DNA of 64,000 nt, from positions 620,001 through 684,000 of the forward strand of contig NZ_FNLM01000034.1 of the NCBI RefSeq assembly GCF_900105725.1. Reading direction: 5' to 3'. Both the position numbers and the translations under genes were made by a program. Under the pieces are notes generated by a model. The model saw nothing but the letters and a program-made list of their open reading frames with translations, was not told the DNA's origin and did no database searches. This document shows, in pieces, positions 1 through 9,897 of this stretch. Position 1 is the stretch's first letter; every line of letters begins with the position of its first letter. Source of the DNA: Gordonia westfalica. GTDB taxonomy: Bacteria; Actinomycetota; Actinomycetes; Mycobacteriales; Mycobacteriaceae.

Positions 1-1076
1 AGCGCGGGGTTCTCGAGGACACCCGAACCCAGCGTGTTCAGCACCGTCACGTTGCCGCGCGAGATGGCCTCCACGAGACCCGCGACACCGAGCTGGGAGT
101 CGGTCCGCAGGTCGAGCGGGTCGGCATAGGCGGCGTCGACGCGGCGCAGCAGGACGTCGACACGCTTGTACCGACCGAGCGAGCGCATGTAGACCGCGCC
201 GTCGCGCACGGTCAGGTCGGCGCCCTCGACCAGCGGGTAGCCGAGCACCGACGCGAGGTAGGCCTGGTCGAAGGCCGTCTCGGACATGCTTCCCGGGCTG
301 AACACCGCGACCGTCGGATCGTCGACCCCGGGTGGGGCGTATTCGGCGAGCGCCAGGCGCATCGTCCCGGCGAAACCGGTCACCGGACGGGGCGCGCAGG
401 CCTGGAACAGCCGCGGGAAGGTCTTGGTCAGCAGGCGACGCCCGACGATCGAGAAGCCGATGCCCGACGGCGCCTGGGTGCGGTCGCGGTAGACCACGAA
501 TCGTCCATCGGTGGAACGGGATACGTCGACGGCGTGCAGGAACAGGGCGTGCGGCCCGGCGACCTCGAGACGTGCCGCCTTGCGGATGTAACCGGGGTGC
601 CCGAACACCATCTCGGGGGCCACGAGACCGGAGGTGATGGTCTTCTGGTCGCGGTACAGATCACGCAGCAGCAGATCGAGCAGCATCGACCGCTGGGTGA
701 TCGCCTTCTCCAGCTCGGTCCACTCGACGCCGTCGACGATGAGCGGCACCGCGTCGATGTCCCAGTCGCGGGTCTGCGTGGCCTGACCGTCGAACTCGTT
801 GTAGACCACACCGTCGTCACGGACGGCCGCGGCGAGGCGATCGGCGGACTGGCGCAACCGGGCGTCTCCGCGCAGCTGATACAGCCGCACCATGTCCTCC
901 CACGCGGGACGGACCATGCCGGCGGAGTCGAGGAGCTCGTCGTGATGGCTCCCGTAGGGGAGGTCGGAATCTCCGGGTCCGGCGAGATCGAAGAGCGTGT
1001 AACCCTCGTCACGGTAACGGCCGAAAACCGCGGATGCATCGAACACCGCAGAAGCGTTGCCCGGCGAAGTTGTCAC
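1..1076 (-). CDS. Circularly permuted type 2 ATP-grasp protein (partial)
   Basis: The reading frame leaves the window at position 1, so only the N-terminal ~358 residues are present. The translation contains VVYRDRTQAPSGIGFSIVGR and LLRRVDAAYADPLDL, which match the DUF404/DUF407 family of circularly permuted ATP-grasp enzymes. The GTG start at 1076 overlaps the TGA of the upstream transglutaminase gene (GTGA), so the two are translationally coupled. Members of this family sit beside alpha-E and transglutaminase-like genes and are predicted, not proven, to form peptide or amide bonds. Other frames over this stretch give low-complexity Arg/Ser/Pro translations and were discarded. The family call is solid; the substrate is unknown. 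Confidence 0.85.
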   Translation of the reverse strand, partial: MTTSPGNASAVFDASAVFGRYRDEGYTLFDLAGPGDSDLPYGSHHDELLDSAGMVRPAWEDMVRLYQLRGDARLRQSADRLAAAVRDDGVVYNEFDGQATQTRDWDIDAVPLIVDGVEWTELEKAITQRSMLLDLLLRDLYRDQKTITSGLVAPEMVFGHPGYIRKAARLEVAGPHALFLHAVDVSRSTDGRFVVYRDRTQAPSGIGFSIVGRRLLTKTFPRLFQACAPRPVTGFAGTMRLALAEYAPPGVDDPTVAVFSPGSMSETAFDQAYLASVLGYPLVEGADLTVRDGAVYMRSLGRYKRVDVLLRRVDAAYADPLDLRTDSQLGVAGLVEAISRGNVTVLNTLGSGVLENPA

Positions 1077-4000
1077 CGGAGAACTGTACGTGCCCGCCGT
1101 AGATCGAGGATACCGGGGACCCCGAAGTCGATGGCCTGCCGGGCCTGTCGTTCCCGGAGCAGTCCGACGTCGACGGTGCCGGTGGTGTGGCCGGACGCCT
1201 CGAAGCGGCCGTTACGACGCGATTCGGCCTCCACGGCGTTCACCGGCGGACGATCGTAGGCACGACCGCCCGGGTGCACGACGTGATAGGTCGCACCGCC
1301 CACCGAACGCCCGTTCACCGTGTCGACGAGGTCGAAGGTCAGCGGGGTGTCGATGCTGATCGACGGATGCAGCGCGCTCGGCGGCTGCCAGGCCCGGAAC
1401 CGGATGCCGGCGACCCGCTCGCCGGTGCGGCCGGTGGACCGCAGCGGGATCGGGAAACCGTTGCAGGTCAACAGGTATCGGTCGTCCTCTCCACCGAGGA
1501 CCCGAACCTGGACCCGTTCGACCGAGGAGTCGACGTAGCGGGCGGTGCCGGTTCCGGTCGACTCCTCCCCCAGCGTGTTCCACGGTTCGATGGCGCCGCG
1601 CAGTTCGACTTCCTGATCGCGGATCTGGACGGTGCCGAGCCGCGGGAACCGGAACTCGGTGAACGGATCGAGCCAGGCGGTCTCGAACGGATAGCCGGCC
1701 TCGCGGAGCTCCTCCGCGACCAGGGCGATGTCCTCGATGACGTAGTGCGGCAACAGATGTTTGCCGTGCAGGTCGCCGCCGTGGCGGATGAGCCGGGCGC
1801 GGTACGGCTTCTCCCAGAACCACGACACCAGGCTGCGCACCAGCAGTGACTGCACCATCGCCATCCGGTGGTGCGGCGGCATCTCGAACGCCCGCAGTTC
1901 GAGCAGGCCGAGTCGGCCGCGTACCGAGTCGGGGCTGTAGAGCTTGTCGATGCAGAACTCCGCGCGGTGGGTGTTGCCGGTGATGTCGGTCAACAGATGC
2001 CGCAACGCGCGGTCGGTGACCCAGGGATTGGGCGCGTTCGTATCGGGCTCGTCGGCACTGTGGGCCCCCTTGGGGCCGGTGCCACGCGGGTCGGCGACCT
2101 TGGCGGCGAGCCGGTCGATCTCGGCGAGTGCGATCTCGAGTTCGTAGAGCGCCGATTCCCGGCCCTCGTCGACACGCGGCGCCTGCGAGGTGGTGCCGAT
2201 GAAGCGGCCGGAGAACAGGTACGACAGCGACGGGTGGCGCTGCCAGTAGGTCAGCATCGACGCCAGCAGATCGGGGCGGCGCAGCATCGGCGAGTCGGCG
2301 GGCGTCGTACCGCCGAGGGTGATGTGGTTGCCGCCGCCGGTGCCGCCGTGACTGCCGTCGAGGTCGAAGCTCTCGGTGCCGAGCCGCACATGGCGGGCGT
2401 GGTCGTAGAGCGATTCGAGCAGTTCGGACTGTTCGGCGAAGCTCGCCGTCGGCTGGATGTTGACCTCGATGACGCCCGGGTCGGGGGTCACCGACAGCGA
2501 CGTCAGACGCGGATCCGACGGCGGCCCATAGCCTTCGATCACGACCGGGGTCGCGGTCGCCGCGGCGGCGCCCTCCACGAGTTCGACGAGGGCGAGGAAC
2601 TCCTCACCCGTCGACGTCGGCGGCATGAACACGTACGTCACGCCGTCGCGGACCTCGGCGACGAGCGCGGTGCGTGGCAGGAACTGGTCGGGGTCGACGT
2701 CGCGCACGGTGTGCCCCAGTGCCGCCGCCGGGTCGGCGGGCAACGGGTCGTGACGCGCCGTCGGGTCCGCCTCGAACATGGCCGGCGCCGGACCCCAGGA
2801 CAACGAGTTCAGCGGCAGGCGCAGACCCGCGGGTGAGGTACCCGGGGTGAGAACGATCCGGCCGCGTCGGGTGGACCACACCGCGCTCTGCCAGGCGGTC
2901 CGGTCCTCGGACCGGTTCAGCGGCAGGACGTAGGCGCCGGGATCGGTGACCGCGGCGTCGAGGCGCGCCAGCAGGGAGCGGCGTCGTGCCACCGAATCCT
3001 TTGCGGGGGCCAGTTCTTCCTCGTCGCCGTCCTCCAGGGTTTCCAGGTCGACGTCGAATTCCGCCTGGGCGAACCGCCGGGCGGTGGGCAGGGTCGGATC
3101 GTCACCGGGGTCCCCGGGCGGCATGGTGGCCAGTTCACGCATCCGCACGAGCGGGTCCTCGTAGGCGGGCATGACCTGTTCGGTGGGCAGTCCGAGGTTC
3201 GCCGCGAAGGCGGCCAGCAGTTTCTGGGCCGGTTCTGCCCGGGCCGCTTCTCCACCGGCGGTCGCGTCCGGGGCGGCGCCGTGGGTCTCGGTCTCGATGG
3301 CGGCAGCGCACTGTTCGGGTGTCGACCACGGGTCGGCGAGCAGGTCCGGGTCGCGCCAGATCGGCTCGCCGTCGGCGCGCCACATGATCTCCATCTGCCA
3401 GCGCGGCAACGGCTCTCCGGGATACCACTTGCCCTGGCTGCGCTGGACCAGACCGTGCGGGGCATAGGCCCTCTTGAGTCGTTCCGCGAGTCGCGACGCC
3501 AGAAGCCGCTTGTGCGGTCCGTCGGCGGCGGTGTTCCACTCGGGGGCCGTCTGGTTGTCGATGGAGACGAAGGTCGGTTCGCCGCCCATCGTCAGGCGGA
3601 CGTCGTTGCGCTCCATGCGTTCGTCCACGGACGCACCGAGGTCGACGACGCGGTCCCACTGCTCGGGCGTGTACGGCAGGGTGACCCGGGGGTCCTCGTG
3701 GAATCGCGTGACGGTGTTGGAGAAGTCGAGCGTCGCGTGGCAGGGACCGGTCGAGCCGGTGATCGGCGCGGCACCCACCGGATGCGGCGTCGCCGCGAGC
3801 GGGATGTGTCCCTCCCCGGCGAACAGCCCGGAGGTCGGGTCCATCCCGACCCAGCCGGCACCCGGCAGGTACACCTCGGTCCAGGCATGCAGGTCGGTGA
3901 AGTCCGCGTCGGGGCCCGACGGTCCGTCGAGGGACTTGATGTCGGAGGTGAGCTGCACGAGATAGCCGGAGACGAACCGCGCCGCCAGGCCGAGTTCGCG

Positions 4001-4606
4001 CAGCAGGGCCACGAGCAGCCAGGCCGAGTCGCGGCACGAACCGATCGCACTCGACAGCGTGTACTCCGGCGTCTGCACTCCGGCCTCGAGGCGCACGGTG
4101 TAGCCGATCGCCTCGCGCACGGCGGCGTTCAACGACACCAGGAAGTCGATGACGCGCGTCCGGCCGACCGGCTTGTTCGCGGCGGCGAACGCGGCGACCG
4201 CCGGATGGACCGGCGCCCCGGCGAATTCGCCCTCGCCGACGCCCACCGGGCGGAGGAAGATCTCGAGGTCGCGGCGCAACTCCTCCGGGTACTCGAACCC
4301 GTAGTGCTCGGCCCAGTCCTCGATGAAGAAGTCGAAGGGGTTGATCGCGGTGAGGTCGGCGACGAGGCTGACGGTGATGCTCAGCGAGGTCGACGGCTCC
4401 GGGAACACCAGCCGCGCAAGATAGTTGCTGAATGCGTCCTGCTGCCAGTTGAGGAAGTGGTCACCGGGCTCGACCTTCAGCGAGTACGCCTCGATCGGTG
4501 TCCGGGAATGCGGTGCCGGGCGCAGCCGGACGACGTGCGGGTAGATCTTCGTCGGGCGATCGAAGGAGTAGCTCGTCCGGTGTTCGAGGGCCACCTTGAT
4601 CGTCAC
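1073..4606 (-). CDS. Transglutaminase-like / DUF2126 fusion protein
   Basis: A 1177-residue protein that begins with a bacterial transglutaminase N-terminal beta domain (about 1-100). A transglutaminase-like cysteine protease core follows. Its expected Cys-His-Asp triad is visible: Cys191 in AIGSCRDSAW, His240 in DLHAWTEVYL and Asp256 in GMDPTSG. The remaining ~850 residues are the DUF2126 region. The ATG at 4606 starts MTIKVALEHRTSYSF, a typical beginning for this family. There is no signal peptide, so the protein is probably cytoplasmic. The gene is followed by the ATP-grasp gene with a 4-bp overlap. The association of ATP-grasp and transglutaminase folds suggests a peptide-tagging or peptide-trimming pathway; that role is inference. 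Confidence 0.9.
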   Translation of the reverse strand: MTIKVALEHRTSYSFDRPTKIYPHVVRLRPAPHSRTPIEAYSLKVEPGDHFLNWQQDAFSNYLARLVFPEPSTSLSITVSLVADLTAINPFDFFIEDWAEHYGFEYPEELRRDLEIFLRPVGVGEGEFAGAPVHPAVAAFAAANKPVGRTRVIDFLVSLNAAVREAIGYTVRLEAGVQTPEYTLSSAIGSCRDSAWLLVALLRELGLAARFVSGYLVQLTSDIKSLDGPSGPDADFTDLHAWTEVYLPGAGWVGMDPTSGLFAGEGHIPLAATPHPVGAAPITGSTGPCHATLDFSNTVTRFHEDPRVTLPYTPEQWDRVVDLGASVDERMERNDVRLTMGGEPTFVSIDNQTAPEWNTAADGPHKRLLASRLAERLKRAYAPHGLVQRSQGKWYPGEPLPRWQMEIMWRADGEPIWRDPDLLADPWSTPEQCAAAIETETHGAAPDATAGGEAARAEPAQKLLAAFAANLGLPTEQVMPAYEDPLVRMRELATMPPGDPGDDPTLPTARRFAQAEFDVDLETLEDGDEEELAPAKDSVARRRSLLARLDAAVTDPGAYVLPLNRSEDRTAWQSAVWSTRRGRIVLTPGTSPAGLRLPLNSLSWGPAPAMFEADPTARHDPLPADPAAALGHTVRDVDPDQFLPRTALVAEVRDGVTYVFMPPTSTGEEFLALVELVEGAAAATATPVVIEGYGPPSDPRLTSLSVTPDPGVIEVNIQPTASFAEQSELLESLYDHARHVRLGTESFDLDGSHGGTGGGNHITLGGTTPADSPMLRRPDLLASMLTYWQRHPSLSYLFSGRFIGTTSQAPRVDEGRESALYELEIALAEIDRLAAKVADPRGTGPKGAHSADEPDTNAPNPWVTDRALRHLLTDITGNTHRAEFCIDKLYSPDSVRGRLGLLELRAFEMPPHHRMAMVQSLLVRSLVSWFWEKPYRARLIRHGGDLHGKHLLPHYVIEDIALVAEELREAGYPFETAWLDPFTEFRFPRLGTVQIRDQEVELRGAIEPWNTLGEESTGTGTARYVDSSVERVQVRVLGGEDDRYLLTCNGFPIPLRSTGRTGERVAGIRFRAWQPPSALHPSISIDTPLTFDLVDTVNGRSVGGATYHVVHPGGRAYDRPPVNAVEAESRRNGRFEASGHTTGTVDVGLLRERQARQAIDFGVPGILDLRRARTVLR

Positions 4607-4698
4607 CGACGCACCTCCGGAGTTCCCGTCCTCGCAACCATGGGGGAAATCTCATCACAGGTGGGCGATGCCCGCTCGGTGGCAACCGGGCGGACGCG

Positions 4699-4734
4699 AA
4701 AGCGGTGGCCGAACTCACGCTCGGCCACCGCTTT
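4699..4734 (-). terminator. Rho-independent terminator after aspS
   Basis: A perfect 14-bp inverted repeat (4699-4712 with 4721-4734) encloses an 8-nt loop and is flanked by A and T runs. It lies about 30 nt past the aspS stop and before the transglutaminase gene, so it should end aspS transcription. Confidence 0.75.
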
Positions 4735-4764
4735 TCGTTGCTCTGGAGAACTACGTGCCGGGAA

Positions 4765-6597
4765 CTACTTCTCGGCTGCCGCCTTGTCTGCCGCAGGCTT
4801 CTCCGGCGCGCCCTCGGCCTGCTCGGCACCGCCGCGCGGTACCGGCTTGGCGTCGATGCCCGACTCCTTGCGCTGCTGCGGGGTGATCGCCGCGGGCGCG
4901 TCGGTCAGCGGGTCGACGCCGCCGCCGGACTTGGGGAAGGCGATGACCTCGCGGATGGAGGACTCCCCGGCGAGCAGCGCGGTGATGCGGTCCCAGCCGA
5001 AGGCGATACCGCCGTGCGGCGGGGCGCCGTAGGCGAAAGCGTCGAGGAGGAAGCCGAACTTCTCCTGCGCCTCGTCGTGGCCGATGCCCATGATCTCGAA
5101 GACGCGCTCCTGCACGTCGCGCTGATGGATACGGATCGAGCCGCCGCCGATCTCGTTGCCGTTGCAGACGATGTCGTAGGCGTAGGCCAACGCGGCACCG
5201 GGGTCGGTGTCGAGCTTCTCGATCGATTCCGGCTTGGGCGAGGTGAACGCGTGATGCACGGCGGTCCAGGCCGAGTGACCGAGTGCGACGTCGCCGGACG
5301 CGGTCGCGTCGGCGGTCGGCTCGAACATCGGCGCGTCGACGACCCACACGAACGCCCAGTCGTCGGGCTTGATCAGGCCGAGCTTCGAGGCGATCTCGCC
5401 GCGGGCCGCACCGAGCAGCGCGCGGGTCGACTTGACCTCGCCCGCACCGAAGAAGACGCAGTCACCCGGCTGTGCACCGACATGGGCGGCGAGCCCGGCG
5501 CGCTCCTCCTCGGACAGGTTCTTGGCGACCGGACCGGACAGCGTGCCGTCCTCGCCGATGAGCACGTACGCGAGGCCGCGGGCCCCGCGCTGCTTGGCCC
5601 ATTCCTGCCAGGCGTCGAGCTGGCGCCGCGGCTGCGAGGCACCGCCGGGCATGACGACGGCGCCGACGTACGGGGCCTGGAACACGCGGAACGGGGTGTT
5701 CGCGAAGTACTCGGCGCATTCGACGAGTTCGATGCCGAAGCGCAGATCCGGCTTGTCCGAGCCATAGCGGCGCATCGCGTCGGCGTAGGTCATACGCGGG
5801 ATCGGGGTCGAGATCTCGACGCCGATGAGCTTCCACAGCGCGACCAGGATCTCCTCGGCGACCGCGATGACGTCGTCCTGGTCGACGAAGCTCATCTCGA
5901 TGTCGAGCTGGGTGAACTCGGGCTGCCGGTCGGCGCGGAAATCCTCGTCGCGGTAGCAGCGCGCGATCTGGTAGTAGCGCTCCATGCCTGCGACCATCAG
6001 CAGCTGCTTGAACAGCTGCGGGCTCTGCGGCAGGGCGTAGAAGGTGCCGGGCTGCAGCCGCGCGGGAACCAGGAAGTCGCGGGCGCCCTCGGGCGTCGAG
6101 CGGGTGAGCGTCGGGGTCTCGATCTCGACGAAGTCGCGTGCGGCGAGGACACCGCGGGCGGCGGCGTTGGCCTTCGACCGCAGGCGCAGAGCGGCGCTGG
6201 GTCCCTCGCGACGGAGGTCGAGGTAGCGGTGGCGCAGTCGCGCCTCCTCGCCCGGCGACTCGTCGAGCTGGAACGGCAGCGGCGCGGACTCGTTGAGCAC
6301 CTCGAGTTCGACGGCGTTGATCTCGATCTCGCCGGAGCTCAGGTTGGGGTTCTCGCTGCCCTCGGGACGAACCTCGACGACACCGGTCACCGCGACGCAG
6401 TACTCGGCGCGCAGGCGGTGGGCGGCCGTCGCCACCGACTCCTCGCGGAACACCACCTGGACGAGTCCGGTGGAGTCGCGCAGGTCGATGAACACCACAC
6501 CACCGTGGTCGCGTCGGCGAGCGACCCATCCGGCGACGGTGACGGTCTGCGACGCGTCGGCGCGGCGCAGCGAGCCTGCGGAATGCGTGCGGAGCAC
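4765..6597 (-). CDS. aspS: Aspartate--tRNA(Asp/Asn) ligase
   Basis: Class II aminoacyl-tRNA synthetase of 610 residues that charges tRNA with aspartate in the cytoplasm. It has the N-terminal OB fold ([13 protein letters not shown]), motif 1 ([20 protein letters not shown]), motif 2 ([18 protein letters not shown]), the bacterial insertion domain and motif 3 ([13 protein letters not shown]). A disordered Ala/Glu/Lys-rich tail ends the protein. His31 follows the RRRD motif; in bacterial AspRS a histidine here is associated with the non-discriminating form that also makes Asp-tRNA(Asn) for GatCAB. The GTG start at 6597 has GGAAGGA about 7 nt upstream; the open frame extends further 5' but those codons do not look like AspRS. 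The gene faces away from the metallopeptidase gene across ~185 bp. Confidence 0.97.
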   Translation of the reverse strand: MLRTHSAGSLRRADASQTVTVAGWVARRRDHGGVVFIDLRDSTGLVQVVFREESVATAAHRLRAEYCVAVTGVVEVRPEGSENPNLSSGEIEINAVELEVLNESAPLPFQLDESPGEEARLRHRYLDLRREGPSAALRLRSKANAAARGVLAARDFVEIETPTLTRSTPEGARDFLVPARLQPGTFYALPQSPQLFKQLLMVAGMERYYQIARCYRDEDFRADRQPEFTQLDIEMSFVDQDDVIAVAEEILVALWKLIGVEISTPIPRMTYADAMRRYGSDKPDLRFGIELVECAEYFANTPFRVFQAPYVGAVVMPGGASQPRRQLDAWQEWAKQRGARGLAYVLIGEDGTLSGPVAKNLSEEERAGLAAHVGAQPGDCVFFGAGEVKSTRALLGAARGEIASKLGLIKPDDWAFVWVVDAPMFEPTADATASGDVALGHSAWTAVHHAFTSPKPESIEKLDTDPGAALAYAYDIVCNGNEIGGGSIRIHQRDVQERVFEIMGIGHDEAQEKFGFLLDAFAYGAPPHGGIAFGWDRITALLAGESSIREVIAFPKSGGGVDPLTDAPAAITPQQRKESGIDAKPVPRGGAEQAEGAPEKPAADKAAAEK

Positions 6598-6782
6598 TGA
6601 GAGTCCTTCCCAACGTCGTGCGGCCGGCCCGGCGTGACGGGCGGCGTGAAGAGGCGTTGTTTGTGTCGACTTGTTCGTGGCCGGCGGAAACGCAGGCCAG
6701 GTAACCATCGTGCCGCATCGGCGTCGTCGTCCTGCACCCGGCCACCCCGAGATGTCCGATCCGGGCACCGCATCGTGCCAGA

Positions 6783-7649
6783 ATGATCCGCGTGACATTT
6801 CAAGGCAGCGGATCGATCGACACCGGCAACGTCTCCGGTGGCGGCGGCGGTGGCGCCGGCCGGATCGCACTCGGTGGTGGCGCGGGATTGCTCATCACGA
6901 TCGTCGCCCTGCTGTTCGGCGTGAACCCCGGCGAGCTGCTCGGCAGCGAGGCCCCTCAGCAGGGCACGTCGTCGGCGGCGGCCGAGATCCAGCAGCAGCT
7001 CGACTCCTGCACCTACGAGATGGCGAACGAGAACACCATCTGCCGCATCAAGGCGACGACCGTCAGCCTCGACGACGTGTGGTCCGATCTCATGCGGGGC
7101 TATCAGCCGCCGAAGACCGTCATCTTCGCGGACTCGGTCAACACCGGCTGCGGCGCGGCCAGCGCCGCGACCGGGCCCTTCTACTGCCCCGCCGACCGCA
7201 CCGCGTACTTCGATCCGTCCTTCTTCACCCAGCTGCGCCGCATGGGCGGAAGCGACGGGCCGCTCGCCCAGGAGTACGTGGTGGCCCACGAGTACGGCCA
7301 CCACATCCAGAACCTGACCGGCGCCCTGGCCAAGGGACAACGGATGGGTTCGCAGGGACCGCGGTCGGGTTCGGTGCGCGTGGAGTTGCAGGCCGACTGC
7401 CTCGCCGGCGTGTGGGCCAACCACGCCGACAACGGTCCCGACGCGCTGCTCGCGCCCATCTCCGAGCAGCAGATCGCGACGGTCATCCAGACCGCGAAGG
7501 CCATCGGCGACGACACCATCCAGGGCCCGGGCTCCAACCCGGAGGGCTGGACGCACGGGTCGGCCACGCAGCGTGCCCGGTGGTTCGGCATCGGCTACCG
7601 GTCCGGCGACCCGAACCGGTGCGACACCTTCGCCACCAACGACCTCTGA
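6783..7649 (+). CDS. Neutral zinc metallopeptidase, membrane-anchored (YpfJ-like)
   Basis: A 288-residue protein of the putative neutral zinc metallopeptidase family (PF04228 type). A Gly-rich N-terminus precedes one hydrophobic segment (about residues 29-46), so the catalytic part is probably extracytoplasmic. The zinc site HEYGH (His169, Glu170, His173) and the downstream [11 protein letters not shown] ligand motif (from Glu201) are intact. Four cysteines may form disulfides. The start could be the ATG used here or the GTG at 6792; neither has a clear ribosome binding site. The next gene begins 13 bp downstream, so the two are probably co-transcribed. Substrates are unknown. Confidence 0.85.
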   Translation: MIRVTFQGSGSIDTGNVSGGGGGGAGRIALGGGAGLLITIVALLFGVNPGELLGSEAPQQGTSSAAAEIQQQLDSCTYEMANENTICRIKATTVSLDDVWSDLMRGYQPPKTVIFADSVNTGCGAASAATGPFYCPADRTAYFDPSFFTQLRRMGGSDGPLAQEYVVAHEYGHHIQNLTGALAKGQRMGSQGPRSGSVRVELQADCLAGVWANHADNGPDALLAPISEQQIATVIQTAKAIGDDTIQGPGSNPEGWTHGSATQRARWFGIGYRSGDPNRCDTFATNDL

Positions 7650-7662
7650 GGCCGATCTCACG

Positions 7663-9339
7663 ATGCCCCCCACCGCCGCGGTCCCCACGAGCCCTCGCCG
7701 ACGCACCGAGGTCGATGCGATCGCCGAGGCCCACCTCGACCGGATGTGTGAGCTGGACCCGTTGCTGGGTACCGAGATCGGACACGGCGGCCACGACGAC
7801 GCCCTGACCGACTTCTCCGCCCAGGCGTGCGCCGAACGTGCCGCGGTCGCCGCAGACACTCTGGCCGCGCTCGCCGACGCGCCCGTCGCCGACGCCATCG
7901 ACCGGGTGACCGTCGCGACGATGACCGCGTCGCTGCGGCGGGAACTCGCGCTCGCCGACGCCGGTGAGCACATCGGCGAGTGCAACGTCATCGCGTCGCC
8001 GCTACAGGCCGTGCGGGACATCTTCGATCTGATGCCCACCGACACCCGGTCGGACCGGGAGGTGTTCCTCGCCCGTCTCACCGCGATCCCGGCCGCGCTG
8101 AACCGCGCCGTCGAGGGTCTGGCACATCGACTCCGCCACGGTCCCCCGCTCGCGCGGCGACAGGTGGCGGCGGTGGTCCGGCAGGCCGATTCGGCCACCG
8201 ACGCGATCGCCGACAACACCGGGGCGATCGCCGACGACCCGGCTCTGGCCGGAACTCTCGGCACCGCCCTCGACGCCGCCCGGACCTCGTTCGGAACGTT
8301 CGCCAACTACCTCGAGACCGAGGTGCTCCCCGCCTCGGTCGAGGACGACGCGGTCGGCCGCGACCGTTACCTGCTGCATCTGCCGGCGTATCTGGGCGCC
8401 GACGCCGATCCCGACGACGCGTACGCCTGGGCGATGACGCGGCTCGAGCAGATCGTCGCCGAGCAGCACGAGATCGCCGAGGAACTCCTCCCGGGCCGTG
8501 GGGTCGCCGAGACGCTCGCCTGGCTGGATCGGCAGCCGCAGTACCAGATCCACGATCGCCACGAGTTCGTCGACTGGATGCAGGAGACGTCCGACGCCGC
8601 CGTCGCCGGACTCGCCGGCCGGCACTTCGACATCCCGGAACGGCTGTCCCGCCTCGAATGCCGCCTCGCGCCGTCGTCGACCGGGATCATCTACTACACC
8701 CAGCCGACCGCCGACCTGTCCCGGCCTGGCCGCATGTGGTGGGCCGTCCCCGACGACCAGACCGTCTTCCACACGTGGCAGGAGAAGACGACCGTCTACC
8801 ACGAGGGCGTCCCCGGCCATCACCTCCAACTCGGTTCGGCCATCGTCGATCCCGACCTCAACGCCTGGCGCAAGCTGGCGTCGTTCACCTCCGGGCACGG
8901 CGAGGGCTGGGCGCTCTACGCCGAGCGGCTGATGGACGAACTCGGCTGGCTCGAGGACCCGGGCGATCGCATGGGCATGCTCGATTCCCAGCGGCTGCGC
9001 GCGGCGAGGGTCGTCGTCGACATCGGCGTGCACTGCCGGCTTCCCGCTCCGGAGTCGCTCGGCGGCGGGATCTGGGATGCCGAGAAGGCCTGGGAGTTCC
9101 TGACCGCCTCGGTGGCCATGGATCACTCGGTGCTGCACTTCGAACTCGACCGCTACCTCGGCTGGCCCGGTCAGGCGCCGTCGTACGCACTGGGGCAACG
9201 GGTCTGGGAACAGACGCGGCATGCCGCCCTGAACGCCCACCCGGAGTGGACTCTCAAGGACTTCCACACGCGTGCACTGGCCTTGGGCGGGGTGTCGCTG
9301 GATGTGCTGGCCGAGGAGATGACCGGTCCCGACGCCTGA
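7663..9339 (+). CDS. DUF885 family putative zinc-dependent hydrolase
   Basis: A 558-residue cytoplasmic protein of the DUF885 family. The conserved HEGVPGHH signature (His380 onward) and the later GHGEGWALYAERLMDELG signature form a likely metal site resembling thermolysin-like or carboxypeptidase-type peptidases. The ATG at 7663 is preferred over an upstream in-frame ATG because residues before MPPTAAVPTSPRRR overlap the previous gene and look like shadow translation. Catalytic activity is inferred from the motif; no substrate can be given. The stop lies 3 bp from the stop of the convergent SDR gene. Confidence 0.87.
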   Translation: MPPTAAVPTSPRRRTEVDAIAEAHLDRMCELDPLLGTEIGHGGHDDALTDFSAQACAERAAVAADTLAALADAPVADAIDRVTVATMTASLRRELALADAGEHIGECNVIASPLQAVRDIFDLMPTDTRSDREVFLARLTAIPAALNRAVEGLAHRLRHGPPLARRQVAAVVRQADSATDAIADNTGAIADDPALAGTLGTALDAARTSFGTFANYLETEVLPASVEDDAVGRDRYLLHLPAYLGADADPDDAYAWAMTRLEQIVAEQHEIAEELLPGRGVAETLAWLDRQPQYQIHDRHEFVDWMQETSDAAVAGLAGRHFDIPERLSRLECRLAPSSTGIIYYTQPTADLSRPGRMWWAVPDDQTVFHTWQEKTTVYHEGVPGHHLQLGSAIVDPDLNAWRKLASFTSGHGEGWALYAERLMDELGWLEDPGDRMGMLDSQRLRAARVVVDIGVHCRLPAPESLGGGIWDAEKAWEFLTASVAMDHSVLHFELDRYLGWPGQAPSYALGQRVWEQTRHAALNAHPEWTLKDFHTRALALGGVSLDVLAEEMTGPDA

Positions 9340-9342
9340 CCT

Positions 9343-9897
9343 CTACGACGCGCGGCTGCGGTCGAGGTAGTCCCTGCGTTGCGCCGGGTCGAAGGCCCCG
9401 TAGTCGGCTCCCCCGACGAATCGCTTGAGCCACCACATGATCGGTGACGGGATGAGCTCCTCGAGGATTCCCATGCCGGCGAGATACCGCGGCACGGTGA
9501 CCTCGCCGCGCCCGTGCTCGATCATCCCGGGGAGAACGAGGCGGGTCCCGGTCAGGACTGCACCGAGATTGATGTCCAGTTCCCGCTGCAAGGCGTCGAG
9601 GTCCTGGTCGACCAGGCGTCCCATGTGCTGGATACCCGCATTGTTGACCAGCATGTCGATCGGTCCGCGCGCCGAGGCGGCGTCGATGAACGCGGAGAAG
9701 GACTCCACATCGGTGACATCGAGGTGATGAGCGTGCGCCCGGTGGCCGAGCCGGTCGGCGGTCGCGGTGGCCGCGGCCAGGTCGCGGTCGCCGATCCACA
9801 CGATCGCCCCGCGTTCGACCAGGGCCGCCGCGGTCGCCGCACCGATCCCGCGGGCGCCGCTGGTCACACAGACGCGCGCCCCCTGTAGCGCGATCAC
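9343..9897 (-). CDS. Short-chain dehydrogenase with missing catalytic core (probable remnant)
   Basis: The 184-residue product starts as a classical SDR: a nucleotide-binding turn (TSGARGIGAATAAAL), an Asp-type adenine motif (LDVTD) and MLVNNAGIQH. After LVLPGMIEHGRGE it jumps to a C-terminal SDR-like stretch (VTVPRYLAGMGILEELIPSP). The segment carrying the catalytic Ser, the Tyr-x-x-x-Lys pair and helix alpha-F is absent. Typical relatives are about 270-290 residues, so about 100 residues appear lost in one in-frame deletion. The reading frame stays open, but a working oxidoreductase is unlikely. The GTG start overlaps the stop of the upstream gene (GTGA). Confidence 0.75.
   Translation of the reverse strand: MIALQGARVCVTSGARGIGAATAAALVERGAIVWIGDRDLAAATATADRLGHRAHAHHLDVTDVESFSAFIDAASARGPIDMLVNNAGIQHMGRLVDQDLDALQRELDINLGAVLTGTRLVLPGMIEHGRGEVTVPRYLAGMGILEELIPSPIMWWLKRFVGGADYGAFDPAQRRDYLDRSRAS

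Noticed and set aside
3281..5032. Long plus-strand open frame (583 codons) opposite the transglutaminase gene
   Set aside because: Arg/Gly/Val-rich composition without motifs, mirrored by a well-conserved minus-strand gene. It is a high-GC antisense shadow.
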